A stretch of DNA of 50,648 bases, taken from contig JAOTVL010000007.1 in assembly GCA_029863525.1 (NCBI GenBank), positions 1-50,648 on the forward strand, given 5' to 3'. Numbering within the stretch: the stretch's first letter is position 1; each line of letters opens with the position of its first letter. Positions 42,724 to 50,648 of the stretch are shown here, piece after piece. Both the position numbers and the translations under genes were made by a program. This DNA is from Gemmatimonadota bacterium (GTDB lineage: Bacteria > Gemmatimonadota > Gemmatimonadetes > Longimicrobiales > Gaopeijiaceae). The notes beneath the pieces were generated by a model. The model saw only the letters and a program-made list of their open reading frames with translations. It was not told the DNA's origin and made no database searches.

Positions 42724-44808
42724 TCACCCCGCCAGGGCGCCGAGATTGCGCTCGAGCAGCGCCTCGGGGTCGGGGCCACGCCCCATGAACTCCTCGAAGA
42801 GCCGATCCGGGTCGGACGAGTCACCGCGCGACAGGATGGAGTCGACGTATGCGCGGCCGGTCTGCCGATTGAAGATCCCTTCCTCACGGAACCGCGTGAA
42901 GGCATCGGCATCGAGAACTTCCGACCACAGGTAACTGTAGTAGCCAGCAGCGTATCCGCCGGCAAACAGATGAGAGAAAGACGTGAGAATGTGGAGCTCG
43001 GCGAAGCGGGGATCCGGCGCGAAGTCGGCGAAGCGGGCTCTGCCGAACTCCATGACCTCGTCTCCCTGACGCTCGTCGGTCGCCTCGTCCGGATGGGGGC
43101 CCGCCTCCTTGCGCAGCTTCGGCGCGAGCTCCTCGTGCAGAGCGAGGTCCACCGTGCCCAGAGAGAGCTGTCGCATCTGCGCCCACCCCCCCATGAACCG
43201 ACGTGCCGCGACCATGCGCTCGAAAACTTCCCCTGGCAGCGTCTCGCCGGTCTCGTGATGACGGGCGAAAAGGTCCAACGCTTCGCGCTCCCAGGTCCAG
43301 TTCTCCATGAGCTGGCTGGGAAGCTCCACCCAGTCCCAGGCGACGTGGATGCCGGCCCGCGAGGGGATCTCGACCTTCGACGTGCAGTGATGAAGGAGGT
43401 GTCCGAACTCGTGGAAGGTCGTCTGTACCTCCCGATGCGTGAGGAGTGCTTCGCCGTCCCCTTCGGGCGGCGTGAAGTTGCCGCACATGACTCCGAGGTG
43501 TGGATCGAAGCTCCCGTCGGGGCCGGGGCCGCCCGTGATGAAGTTGTTCATCCAGGCGCCCTGACGCTTCTCCTTGCGCGGGAACCAATCGGTATAGAAG
43601 GCGCCGAGCTTCGTGCCGTCCTCCTCGAAGATCTCGTAGAAGCGCACGTCCTCGTGCCACACTTCGTCGATCGGCCGTTCCTCGATTCGGAAGCCGAAGG
43701 TGCGTTGGACGATCTCGAACATGCCGGCGAGCACAGGGCCCAGGGGGAAATAGGGCCGTAGCAACTCGTCGTCGATGTCGTAGCGCTCCTTTCGAAGATT
43801 CTCCATGACGAAGGAGACATCCCACGGCTGGACTTCGTCGATTCCCAGGGCCCGAGCGTGCGTCATCAGCTCCTCGACGTCCCTCTTCCAGAACGGCCGA
43901 GTGCGGCCCACGAGGTCTTCCTCGAACTCCGACGCGCGCGCGCCCGTGCCAGCCATACGATCGGCGAGCACATAGTCCGGGAAATGCGCGTACCCGAGCA
44001 CATCCGCGATCTCGTCCCGAAGTCTGAGAATCCGCGCGAGGAGTCGACGGTTGTCGAATTCGCCCTCGCGACAGCGGGTGGCGTATGCGGTGAGTATCTC
44101 CCGCCGGATCTCACGGTCCTCGCAGTACTTGAGGATCGGCTCGACCGACGGATAGTCCAGCGTCAGCAGCCATCCGTCCGCTCCGTTCTCCTCGGCGCGG
44201 GTCCGGTACCTCCGCTTGGCGGCGTCGGGCACGCCCGACAAGCGCTCTTCCTCGTCGACCATGAACTCGTACGCGGCGGTAGCGTCCAGAACGTTCTCGC
44301 TGAACTTCTGCTGCAGCTGGGCGAGCTCGACCCGGACGGTTTGCAGATGCTCTTTCGTTTCGCCTGGCAGATCCGCTCCCGCGCGCTCGAAGTCGCGAAC
44401 CGTCTTGTCCAGGTGCCGTCGCCGGATTCCCGTGAGCTGCGCAGCCTCGTCCGTCGATGCGAACGCCTTGACGCGCCTCCAGAGCCCCTCGTTGAGCGGA
44501 ATGCTCGACCAGAAGGCCGACATCTCGGGCAGCACCGCGTTGTAGGCGCTTCTCAACTCCGGCGTCTCCGCGACGGCCACGAGATGGCCGACGGGCCCGA
44601 CACACTCCGCGAGCGTTTCCAGCGCTTCGTCCAGACGCGCGATGGTGTTTTCCCACGTCGGCTCCGAGTCGCCCGCGGCCACCGCGTCGACCTCTGCCTG
44701 AGCTTCGGCGAGCGCGGCCCGAATCCCCGGCTCGACATGCTCGGCTCGGATCTCGTGGAACGGGATCCGAAAGGAGCGAGTCAGGAGTGGATTGTTGTCA
44801 GCGGGCAT
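42724..44808 (-). CDS. prlC: M3-family oligopeptidase (oligopeptidase A / PrlC type)
   Basis: A protein of 694 residues from the ATG at 44808, where MPADNNPLLTRSFRIPFHEI begins; the longer form would cross a repeat tract and is unlikely. The zinc-binding HEFGH motif lies in TTFHEFGHLLHHCTSKV, and GAFYTDWFPRKEKRQGAWMN and GYAAGYYSYLWSEVLDADAF are family hallmarks. The enzyme is cytoplasmic and degrades short peptides, such as signal-peptide fragments. It is divergent from the CzcD gene. Confidence 0.93.
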   Translation of the reverse strand: MPADNNPLLTRSFRIPFHEIRAEHVEPGIRAALAEAQAEVDAVAAGDSEPTWENTIARLDEALETLAECVGPVGHLVAVAETPELRSAYNAVLPEMSAFWSSIPLNEGLWRRVKAFASTDEAAQLTGIRRRHLDKTVRDFERAGADLPGETKEHLQTVRVELAQLQQKFSENVLDATAAYEFMVDEEERLSGVPDAAKRRYRTRAEENGADGWLLTLDYPSVEPILKYCEDREIRREILTAYATRCREGEFDNRRLLARILRLRDEIADVLGYAHFPDYVLADRMAGTGARASEFEEDLVGRTRPFWKRDVEELMTHARALGIDEVQPWDVSFVMENLRKERYDIDDELLRPYFPLGPVLAGMFEIVQRTFGFRIEERPIDEVWHEDVRFYEIFEEDGTKLGAFYTDWFPRKEKRQGAWMNNFITGGPGPDGSFDPHLGVMCGNFTPPEGDGEALLTHREVQTTFHEFGHLLHHCTSKVEIPSRAGIHVAWDWVELPSQLMENWTWEREALDLFARHHETGETLPGEVFERMVAARRFMGGWAQMRQLSLGTVDLALHEELAPKLRKEAGPHPDEATDERQGDEVMEFGRARFADFAPDPRFAELHILTSFSHLFAGGYAAGYYSYLWSEVLDADAFTRFREEGIFNRQTGRAYVDSILSRGDSSDPDRLFEEFMGRGPDPEALLERNLGALAG

Positions 44809-44927
44809 CCGGGTGCTCGATCGTGAGGTGGAGAAGACACAAAGGTACTCGGCCCGATCGAGCGTTCCAGGCCGCAGGCCGACTCGTTTGAGTAGCCCGG
44901 GACCGGTCCCTATGTTCGGCCAGGCGC

Positions 44928-44967
44928 AGCCACGGAGCCACAGCGCTACAAAGCCACAGAGCCTCAA
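44928..44967. repeat. Five 8-bp-periodic units in the prlC/czcD intergenic region
   Basis: Five consecutive octamers, AGCCACGG, AGCCACAG, CGCTACAA, AGCCACAG and AGCCTCAA, run without gaps and end 7 bases before the CzcD start codon. Related A/C-rich periodic elements occur between genes in several phyla. Its location next to a ribosome site is unusual. Confidence 0.75.
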
Positions 44968-44974
44968 GGCGACG

Positions 44975-45910
44975 ATGCATCACGATCATGACCACGGGCA
45001 CGTTGGCGATCACGGCCACATGCACGGTTCCGGCCATACGCTTCAGCGCGGCGAGATCAGCCGACGGCTGGTGTGGGTGCTCGGGCTCACCGCGGTCTTC
45101 ACGGTGGCGGAGGTCGTCGGTGGGGTGCTGTCGAACTCGCTCGCGCTCCTGGCGGACGCCGGTCACATGTTCACCGATGTCGCGGCGCTGGCGCTCTCGG
45201 TCTTCGCCATGCGCCTCGCAAAGCGGCCTCCGACCCAACGTCGAACCTACGGCTACGCGCGCTTCGAGATTCTCGCTGCGCTCGTCAATGGCGCCGCGCT
45301 GCTCCTGATCGCCGGCCTCATCATCGTGGAGGCGTGGCAGCGCCTCCGAGATCCGGTGGTGATCGACGGGGTGGTCATGCTCTCGGTGGCGACGGTGGGG
45401 CTCTTGGTCAACGTGGTCGGGGCCGTGCTCCTGCACAGCCACGCGCACACGAATCTCAACGTCCGCGGGGCCTACCTGCACGTCCTCGGTGATTTGTTGG
45501 GCTCGGTCGGCGCGATCGTGGCCGGTCTGCTCGTGCTCGGCCTCGGATGGACCATGGCGGACCCCATCATCTCGGTGGTGATCGCGTTGCTGATCCTGTA
45601 CAGCGCGTGGAACCTCGTTCGAGAGGCCACCGACGTTCTCCTCGAGTCGGCCCCGGCGCACCTGGACATGCCGCGCATCGTCGACGAGCTGGGCTCGATC
45701 GACGGCCTGGACGACGTTCACGACCTCCACGTCTGGACCCTCACGAGTGGCTTCGTCGCGCTCTCGGGACACGGCGTCATCGACGACCCGAACGACCACA
45801 TGCGGATCCTCGGACAGATCCGTGAAAGGATGAGCCGGAGTGGCATCGAACACGTCACGTTCCAACTCGAGCTGAGGACGCTGTACCAGTTGACCGACGA
45901 AACTCGTTGA
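44975..45910 (+). CDS. czcD: CzcD-like cation diffusion facilitator
   Basis: A protein of 311 residues from the ATG at 44975. The N-terminus is His-rich (HHDHDHGHVGDHGHMHGSGH). Six transmembrane helices carry the metal-binding residues in LLADAGHMFTDVAAL (helix 2) and YLHVLGDLLGSVGAI (helix 5), and a cytoplasmic C-terminal domain follows (VHDLHVWTLTSGFVALSGHG). It exports zinc or related divalent metals in exchange for protons. A promoter for the next gene follows its stop directly. Confidence 0.93.
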   Translation: MHHDHDHGHVGDHGHMHGSGHTLQRGEISRRLVWVLGLTAVFTVAEVVGGVLSNSLALLADAGHMFTDVAALALSVFAMRLAKRPPTQRRTYGYARFEILAALVNGAALLLIAGLIIVEAWQRLRDPVVIDGVVMLSVATVGLLVNVVGAVLLHSHAHTNLNVRGAYLHVLGDLLGSVGAIVAGLLVLGLGWTMADPIISVVIALLILYSAWNLVREATDVLLESAPAHLDMPRIVDELGSIDGLDDVHDLHVWTLTSGFVALSGHGVIDDPNDHMRILGQIRERMSRSGIEHVTFQLELRTLYQLTDETR

Positions 45911-45934
45911 CTTGGAGTTGTCCGTTTCTATTTT
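45907..45934 (+). promoter_or_regulatory. Sigma-70-type promoter of the acidic-protein gene
   Basis: TTGACT (45907-45912) and TATTTT (45929-45934) are separated by 16 bases. Part of the -35 box overlaps the end of the czcD gene. Transcription would start near 45941, about 66 bases before the chosen start codon. Confidence 0.6.
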
Positions 45935-46006
45935 CGCGACAATGGGCTCCGACAGTCGGCCATGAGGGTCGGCCTCGTCGGAGTCGTTTGCTACGGAGGC
46001 AGGGAG

Positions 46007-46252
46007 ATGACCCGGTCGGATGTGCTCGAAGGCCTCGAGCTCGAAACCTCGATTCTCGCGGTCGACGAGGACGACGTCGAAGAGGAGGCTGAGGTCGACG
46101 GCGAGGAGTGGGAAGACGACGAGGAATGGGAAGACGACGACTGGGAAGACGACGACGATGACGACGATGACGACGACGACGACGGGGACGACGACGGGGG
46201 CGACGACGACGACGACCTGGAGGAGTGGGAAGAAGACGACGACCTCTGGTAG
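46007..46252 (+). CDS. Very acidic Asp-rich small protein
   Basis: A protein of 81 residues from the ATG at 46007, preceded by GGAGG and AGGGAG; a start at 45962 would add 15 residues. A 20-residue ordinary start (TRSDVLEGLELETSILAV) is followed by a tail almost purely of Asp and Glu with spaced Trp (EEWEDD repeats) and one run of twelve Asp. No known domain is visible. The own promoter, ribosome site and hairpin support a real gene. Cation buffering or binding of a basic partner is possible, but is inference. Protein level is unproven. Confidence 0.68.
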   Translation: MTRSDVLEGLELETSILAVDEDDVEEEAEVDGEEWEDDEEWEDDDWEDDDDDDDDDDDDGDDDGGDDDDDLEEWEEDDDLW

Positions 46253-46254
46253 CC

Positions 46255-46277
46255 GGCGGCCGAACTCTTCGGCCGCC
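46255..46277 (+). terminator. Hairpin after the acidic-protein gene
   Basis: A perfect 10-bp stem (GGCGGCCGAA with TTCGGCCGCC) with a 3-base loop starts 2 bases after the stop codon. Only a short T group (CCGTCATTT) follows, so termination may be partial. Confidence 0.65.
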
Positions 46278-46415
46278 CCGTCATTTCACTCGTAGTAGCT
46301 CAGCCGGGCCGACAGCGAGGTCCGGGGGTCGAGAGGATGTGCGTCTGGCCCACATCGAACGGTGGCCACACCTTTCGCGACCCTCGAAGCCGATCCTCCA
46401 CGCCGGAAGCACCCG

Positions 46416-49211
46416 ATGCACGTAGCTCGTGTCTCTCGCCCTCTCCCCGCGGAGCGCGCGCGGGCCCGCCGCGCCGTGTCGCACGCTCGACTCGTGATCG
46501 TCGCTGGGCTCGCGTTCGCGTCGCCGTTGGCGGCCAGCCCGCTCCACGCGCAGGTCCCGACGCCCGAATCGGTGCTCGGATTCCCGGTCGGCGCCGACTT
46601 CGAGCTGGCGACGTACGAACAATCGCTCGCGTATTTCCAGCGGCTGGACGCGGCATCCGACCGGGTGGAGCTCCGCGAGATCGGGAGCACCAGCTTCGGC
46701 CGGCCCTGGTACATCGCCCTGATCTCGTCTGAGGAGAACCTCCGCGACGCCGAGCGCTACAGGGAGATCGCGCGGCGCCTGGCGTACCCCGAGCCGGGGA
46801 TGACCGACGCCGACGCGCGCGCCTTGGCCGCCGAAGGCAAGGCGATCGTGCACATCGACGGTGGCCTGCACGCCTCGGAGGTGGCGCACGCGCAGCACAC
46901 CATCCAGCTGGCCTACGACCTCGTGACGGGAGACGACGATCCGGAGATCCGACAGATCCTGGACGACGTCATTCTGGTGCTCTGGTTCAGCATCAATCCG
47001 GACGGCCAGACGATGGTCTCGGACTGGTACTACTCGAACCTCGGAACGCCGTACGAGGTCGCCTCGACCCCATTCCTCTACCAGAAATACATCGGGCACG
47101 ACAACAACCGCGACGGCTACATGATCAATCAGATCGAATCGCGGGTGGTGACGCGGGTCGACCGGCATTGGGAGCCGCAGATCATCTACAACCACCACCA
47201 GTCGTCGCCCTTCCCGACCCGGATCTGGATTCCGCCGTTCGCCGAGCCGATCAGCCCGAACGTGCATCCGCTCATGTGGCGGACGGTGAACCTGATCGGA
47301 ATGTCCATGGCCCAGGCGCTCGAGGAGCGCGGACAGAAGGGCGCGGTGCACATGGGCAGCGGGTTCGACAACTGGTACCCGGGCTTCATGGACCACGCGA
47401 ACAACTTCCACAACGTCGCGTCGTTCCTGACCGAGACGGCGCTCTATCGTTACGCCACGCCGCACTTCTATACGATCGGCGATTTCCCGCAGGATCAGAG
47501 GGACCTGAGGCCTCAGTCGCTCTACGCGTCTCCGTGGGAGGGGGGCTGGTGGCGCGTCGGCGACGCCGTCGACTACATGATCACCGCGTCGATCTCGGTC
47601 TTGGACGTGGCCGCCAAGTACAAGGAAGATCTGCTCTTCAACCGCTATCAGGCGGCGCGTGACGTCACCGAGCAATACCGGTCCGCGCCACCCTATGCGT
47701 TCTTCATTCCTCAGGACCAGCGTGATCCGGTGGCCGCGGTCGAGATGCTACGGCGCCTGGCGTTCAACGGGATCGACGTCCACCGCCTCTCGGCGCCCGT
47801 GACCTTCGACGGCGTCACGCACGCGGCCGGGACGTGGGTCATCGCGATGGACCAGCCGAACGCGAACTTCGTCCGGCAGCTCTTCGCCGTGCAGGACTAT
47901 CCCGACCTGCGCGAGTATCCCGAGGGTCCGCCGGAGCAGCCGTACGACGTGTCGGGATGGACGCTGCCGTACCAGTTCGACGTACGGGTCGTAGAGGCGC
48001 GGACGCCTCTAGGTGCCGACGTGCGCGGCGCCCTCGAGATGATCCAGGCCGAGGCGCTCCCGTGGAACGCCGAGGGAGACGCGCAGCCGTGGGACTCGCC
48101 CCCTGGTGTGGGGTTCGACAGCCATCCGGTAGCCCGTGGCATCGTCCCGCCCGAGGGCCGCATCTCGGGAGGCGGCGGCGCGCTGGTGCTGGATGCCGCG
48201 GAGAACAACGGCTACAAGGCGCTCAGTCGGGCGTGGGCGGAAGGCGCACGAGTCGGCTTCCGTCCCGGCGCCGCGGCCACGGAAGAGGGCGAGGCCGGCA
48301 CATCGGGAGCCTGGACGATCGAGGGGCTGTCGGGTGCGCAGCGCGGCGCGTTGGTTTCGGAGCTCCGATTGCAGGCGTCGGCGGGCTCCGCCGGAAGCCC
48401 CGTCGCCCGGCCGCGCGTCGGACTTTACCGGCCGTGGAATGCCTCGATGGACGAGGGCTGGACGCGCTGGTTGTTCGAGATGTACGAGGTGGGGTTCGCG
48501 AGCTTGAGGAACGCGGATGTTCGCGCGGGTGAGCTCCGCGCTCGATACGACGTGATCGTGCTCGCCGACATCGGGGCGAGGAGCATCGTCGAAGGTTTCG
48601 CGAAGGGTTCGGTACCGGCGCGGTACGAGGGCGGCATCGGCCAGGAGGGGGTGCGGGCGCTCGAGGCGTTCGTGCGCGCCGGTGGGACGCTCGTGACGAT
48701 CAACGGCTCGAGCCAGTTCGCGATCGACAACCTCCACCTCCCGGTGCGCAACGTGGTGCGCGAGGTCGAGCGCGAGGAGTACTTCGTCGGCGGGGCGATC
48801 GTGGAGTTGCTGGTCGACCCCTCACACCCGGTCATGAGCGGGATGCCGGAGCGCGCGAAGGTGTTCGTCGGGTCGAGCCCGGTCTTCACTACGGAGGAGG
48901 GCTTCGAGGGACGAGTGTTCGCGAAGTACCCGGAGAACGGATCGCCTCTTCTGTCCGGCTACTTCCTCGGCGAGGAGCTCGTGAACGGATACGGGGCCGC
49001 GGTCGAGGTCGAGCACGGGCAGGGCCGGGTCGTGCTGCTCGGCATGCGGCCGCAGTGGAGGGGCCAGCCGTTCGGCACCTTCAAGGTCCTCTTCAACGCG
49101 GCGCTCTACTCCGGGGCCGTCGCCTCCCAGGCGCCGGACAATCCGGGCTTCTGGACCGCGCCTGAGGAAGAGGAAGCGGAGGGCGAGAACGGCAGCGGGA
49201 ACGGACGTTGA
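46416..49211 (+). CDS. Secreted M14-family zinc carboxypeptidase with C-terminal amidotransferase-like domain
   Basis: A protein of 931 residues from the ATG at 46416 (GGAAG upstream); an ATG 18 codons earlier is possible. A long Arg-rich signal segment ends at PLHAQ. The zinc ligands are His152 and Glu155 (HASE) and the His pair 260-261 (YNHHQSS). The M14 domain is followed by a mixed region and a class-I amidotransferase-like end (GIGQEGVRALEAFVRAGGTL, GYGAAVEVEHGQGRVVLLGM). It shares order and motifs with the 9221-11839 protein but is well diverged. The C-terminal tail is acidic. Confidence 0.9.
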   Translation: MHVARVSRPLPAERARARRAVSHARLVIVAGLAFASPLAASPLHAQVPTPESVLGFPVGADFELATYEQSLAYFQRLDAASDRVELREIGSTSFGRPWYIALISSEENLRDAERYREIARRLAYPEPGMTDADARALAAEGKAIVHIDGGLHASEVAHAQHTIQLAYDLVTGDDDPEIRQILDDVILVLWFSINPDGQTMVSDWYYSNLGTPYEVASTPFLYQKYIGHDNNRDGYMINQIESRVVTRVDRHWEPQIIYNHHQSSPFPTRIWIPPFAEPISPNVHPLMWRTVNLIGMSMAQALEERGQKGAVHMGSGFDNWYPGFMDHANNFHNVASFLTETALYRYATPHFYTIGDFPQDQRDLRPQSLYASPWEGGWWRVGDAVDYMITASISVLDVAAKYKEDLLFNRYQAARDVTEQYRSAPPYAFFIPQDQRDPVAAVEMLRRLAFNGIDVHRLSAPVTFDGVTHAAGTWVIAMDQPNANFVRQLFAVQDYPDLREYPEGPPEQPYDVSGWTLPYQFDVRVVEARTPLGADVRGALEMIQAEALPWNAEGDAQPWDSPPGVGFDSHPVARGIVPPEGRISGGGGALVLDAAENNGYKALSRAWAEGARVGFRPGAAATEEGEAGTSGAWTIEGLSGAQRGALVSELRLQASAGSAGSPVARPRVGLYRPWNASMDEGWTRWLFEMYEVGFASLRNADVRAGELRARYDVIVLADIGARSIVEGFAKGSVPARYEGGIGQEGVRALEAFVRAGGTLVTINGSSQFAIDNLHLPVRNVVREVEREEYFVGGAIVELLVDPSHPVMSGMPERAKVFVGSSPVFTTEEGFEGRVFAKYPENGSPLLSGYFLGEELVNGYGAAVEVEHGQGRVVLLGMRPQWRGQPFGTFKVLFNAALYSGAVASQAPDNPGFWTAPEEEEAEGENGSGNGR

Positions 49212-49260
49212 TCGAAGGCTCGATGAAACACTCCGCACCCGGGGCGGGGTAAGGCTCAGC

Positions 49261-50046
49261 ATGTTCCCCATGACGCCGTGGGTGACGAGGCTCCTCGTTG
49301 CGAACCTCGTCGTCTTCATCGTGATCCAGACGAGTCCCGGTCTTTACCGCGACCTCGCGTTCATCCCGCAGGTGGCTCTGTTCCGCCCGTGGACCGTGGT
49401 CACGTACATGTTCCTGCACGCCGACTTCGGGCACCTCTTCTTCAACATGATCGGGGTCTTCTTCTTCGGTCCCCGGCTCGAGATGAAGCTCGGCGGTTCG
49501 GCGTTCATGCGCTTCTACCTCTTCTCGGGCATCGGCGGCGCACTGTTCCAGACCGTCTTCGCGACCGCGGCGCCGATGGTCGGAGCCTCGGCGGGCGTGT
49601 ACGCGGTCTTGGTCGGCTTCGCGTACTACTGGCCGCGGGAGACGATCCTGCTCTTCCCGATCCCGATCCCGATCCAGGCGTGGATCCTGGTCTCGGCCTA
49701 CGTCTTCATGTCGATCTTCAACGGCGTGACCGGTTCGTCGAGCGGGGTCGCCCACTTCGCCCACCTGGGGGGAGCCGTCGTGGGCTTCCTCTTCCTGAAG
49801 TGGCTCGAATGGCGGCGCGGCTCGGCGAAGCGGGGCTTTCAGACCAAGTTGAAGCCGGAGAAGACCAATCGGGGCTTCGTCGGAGACCGCAACGCGATGG
49901 CCCGATGGAAGGGGATTTCTGTCAACGCCCTCCACGAGCTCAATCGTGAAGAGGTGGAGCGGCTTCTCGACAAGGTCAAAGCGGACGGTCCGAGCAGTCT
50001 GAGCGAGTCGGAGCGGGAATTCCTCGACCGGATGGCGACGCGCTGA
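49261..50046 (+). CDS. Rhomboid-family intramembrane serine protease
   Basis: A protein of 261 residues. Six transmembrane helices carry the rhomboid residues: HLFFNM (His58, Asn62), the nucleophile Ser110 in GASAG, and the catalytic His167 in AHLGG. A cytoplasmic C-terminal region of about 80 residues ends with a charged helix (LNREEVERLLDKVKADGPSS) that resembles the tail of DUF6576-type rhomboids. The enzyme cleaves transmembrane substrates. The TGA overlaps the probable CTG start of the YigZ gene. Confidence 0.93.
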   Translation: MFPMTPWVTRLLVANLVVFIVIQTSPGLYRDLAFIPQVALFRPWTVVTYMFLHADFGHLFFNMIGVFFFGPRLEMKLGGSAFMRFYLFSGIGGALFQTVFATAAPMVGASAGVYAVLVGFAYYWPRETILLFPIPIPIQAWILVSAYVFMSIFNGVTGSSSGVAHFAHLGGAVVGFLFLKWLEWRRGSAKRGFQTKLKPEKTNRGFVGDRNAMARWKGISVNALHELNREEVERLLDKVKADGPSSLSESEREFLDRMATR

Positions 50047-50648
50047 GTCGTTATCCGATTCCGGCGCGTCTGCACCGGATCGAGCAGAGCATCAAACGGA
50101 GTCGGTTCGTCACGACGCTCGCGCACGCGCCGGACGCCGATGCCGCGCACGCCTTCGTGGCCGCCGTCCGCGACGAGTTTCCGGACGCGACGCACAACTG
50201 CTGGGCGTTCGTGGCCGGTCCGCCCGGGAGCACCGCGCACATCGGGATGAGCGACGACGGGGAGCCGCACGGTACGGCCGGTCGGCCCATGCTCACGGCC
50301 CTACTCCACGCAGACGTCGGCGAGATCGTGGCGGTGTGCACGCGCTATTACGGCGGCGTGAAGCTCGGAACGGGAGGGCTGGCCCGAGCGTACGCGGGTG
50401 GCGTCGTGGCCGCGCTGGAATCGTTGCCGACCGAGGAGCGAGTCGACCGGGTCGAGGTGCGCCTGGTGGTCGGATATCCGGATGTCGACGGCGTGCAGCG
50501 GCTCGTCCAGCAGATGGAGCTCGTGGTGCTGGACGAGGCCTACGGGTCGGAGGTCCGGTGCTTGCTCGGGGTTCCGGACGACGACGTGGGGGAGCTGCGA
50601 CGGCGGGTGGCGGACCTCACCGCGGGCCGCGGGCGCGTGGAGCGCATC
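50043..50648 (+). CDS. yigZ: YigZ/IMPACT-family protein (3' end outside window, probable CTG start)
   Basis: At least 202 residues; the frame stays open at the window end. SRYPIPARLHRIEQSIKRSR, FVTTLAHAPDADAAHAFVAA, DDGEPHGTAGRPMLTALLHA and VCTRYYGGVKLGTGGLARAY are the YigZ/IMPACT signature, followed by the C-terminal DUF1949-like part. The family start is at SRYPIPA, but the codon in front is CTG (50043), overlapping the rhomboid TGA (CTGA), and no ATG, GTG or TTG is available nearby. The function of the bacterial family is poorly known. Confidence 0.85.
   Translation, partial: MSRYPIPARLHRIEQSIKRSRFVTTLAHAPDADAAHAFVAAVRDEFPDATHNCWAFVAGPPGSTAHIGMSDDGEPHGTAGRPMLTALLHADVGEIVAVCTRYYGGVKLGTGGLARAYAGGVVAALESLPTEERVDRVEVRLVVGYPDVDGVQRLVQQMELVVLDEAYGSEVRCLLGVPDDDVGELRRRVADLTAGRGRVERI

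Noticed and set aside
46080-46230. GAC-rich low-complexity DNA as a non-coding satellite
   Set aside because: A ribosome site, promoter, hairpin and ordinary N-terminus support a coding gene, although expression is unproven.
1-50648. tRNA, rRNA, insertion sequence, integrase or prophage genes
   Set aside because: None seen on reading both strands; no transposase or integrase motif was found among the frames. A dedicated RNA search was not possible here.

Overview
This 50.6 kb window is GC-rich, gene-dense chromosomal DNA with no intergenic stretch over 300 bases. The combination of PadR regulators paired with long orphan MacB/FtsX-type permeases (ADOP family), secreted M14 metallopeptidases with a C-terminal amidotransferase-like domain, S9 peptidases, cyclophilin lipoproteins and a GldA/GldFG-like transporter suggests an uncultured Gemmatimonadota member, with Acidobacteriota as the main alternative. 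This is inferred from gene content only. I saw no rRNA, tRNA, CRISPR array, insertion sequence or prophage.

Layout. 1-2.4 kb: end of a winged-helix protein, then a minus-strand pair, a BON-OmpA envelope protein and a membrane coiled-coil protein with eight 15-residue repeats and a helix-hairpin-helix tail. 2.5-5.9 kb: a tightly overlapping plus-strand cluster (secreted creatininase-like protein, two cupins, a membrane protein, a cyclophilin lipoprotein), then a cold-shock gene with a clear terminator. 5.9-9.1 kb: homocysteine methyltransferase, DoxX-like protein, DksA/TraR zinc finger, DUF1801 and an M50-like membrane metalloprotease. 9.2-18.2 kb: M14 peptidase, second cyclophilin, threonine aldolase, GNAT, alpha/beta hydrolase with a replaced nucleophile, ICMT-like methyltransferase and S9 peptidase. 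18.3-21.7 kb: helix-turn-helix protein, small membrane protein, TPR protein and DUF72.

21.7-25.9 kb: GldA-like ATPase, GldF-GldG fusion and DUF4340 protein in one operon, preceded by a strong promoter and a leader with a terminator-like hairpin. 25.9-29 kb: nitrilase-family amidase with an ALDH7 dehydrogenase, and an SRPBCC protein. 29.1-32.1 kb and 37.4-40.5 kb: two separate PadR + ADOP modules whose promoter regions carry similar paired operators. Between them lie dnaE and a secreted TIM-barrel-like protein. 40.5-45.9 kb: FAD oxidoreductase of the SelD-partner type, DUF4837 lipoprotein, M3 oligopeptidase and a CzcD-like cation exporter. 46.0-50.6 kb: a very acidic small protein with its own promoter and hairpin, a second M14 peptidase, a rhomboid protease and a YigZ/IMPACT gene cut by the window end.

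No single novel multi-gene system stands out. The best leads are the matching paired operators of the two PadR-ADOP modules, two genes that appear to start at CTG codons overlapping the upstream stop (CTGA), a candidate attenuator before the Gld-type transporter, the hydrolase that lost its serine, and the orphan acidic protein.
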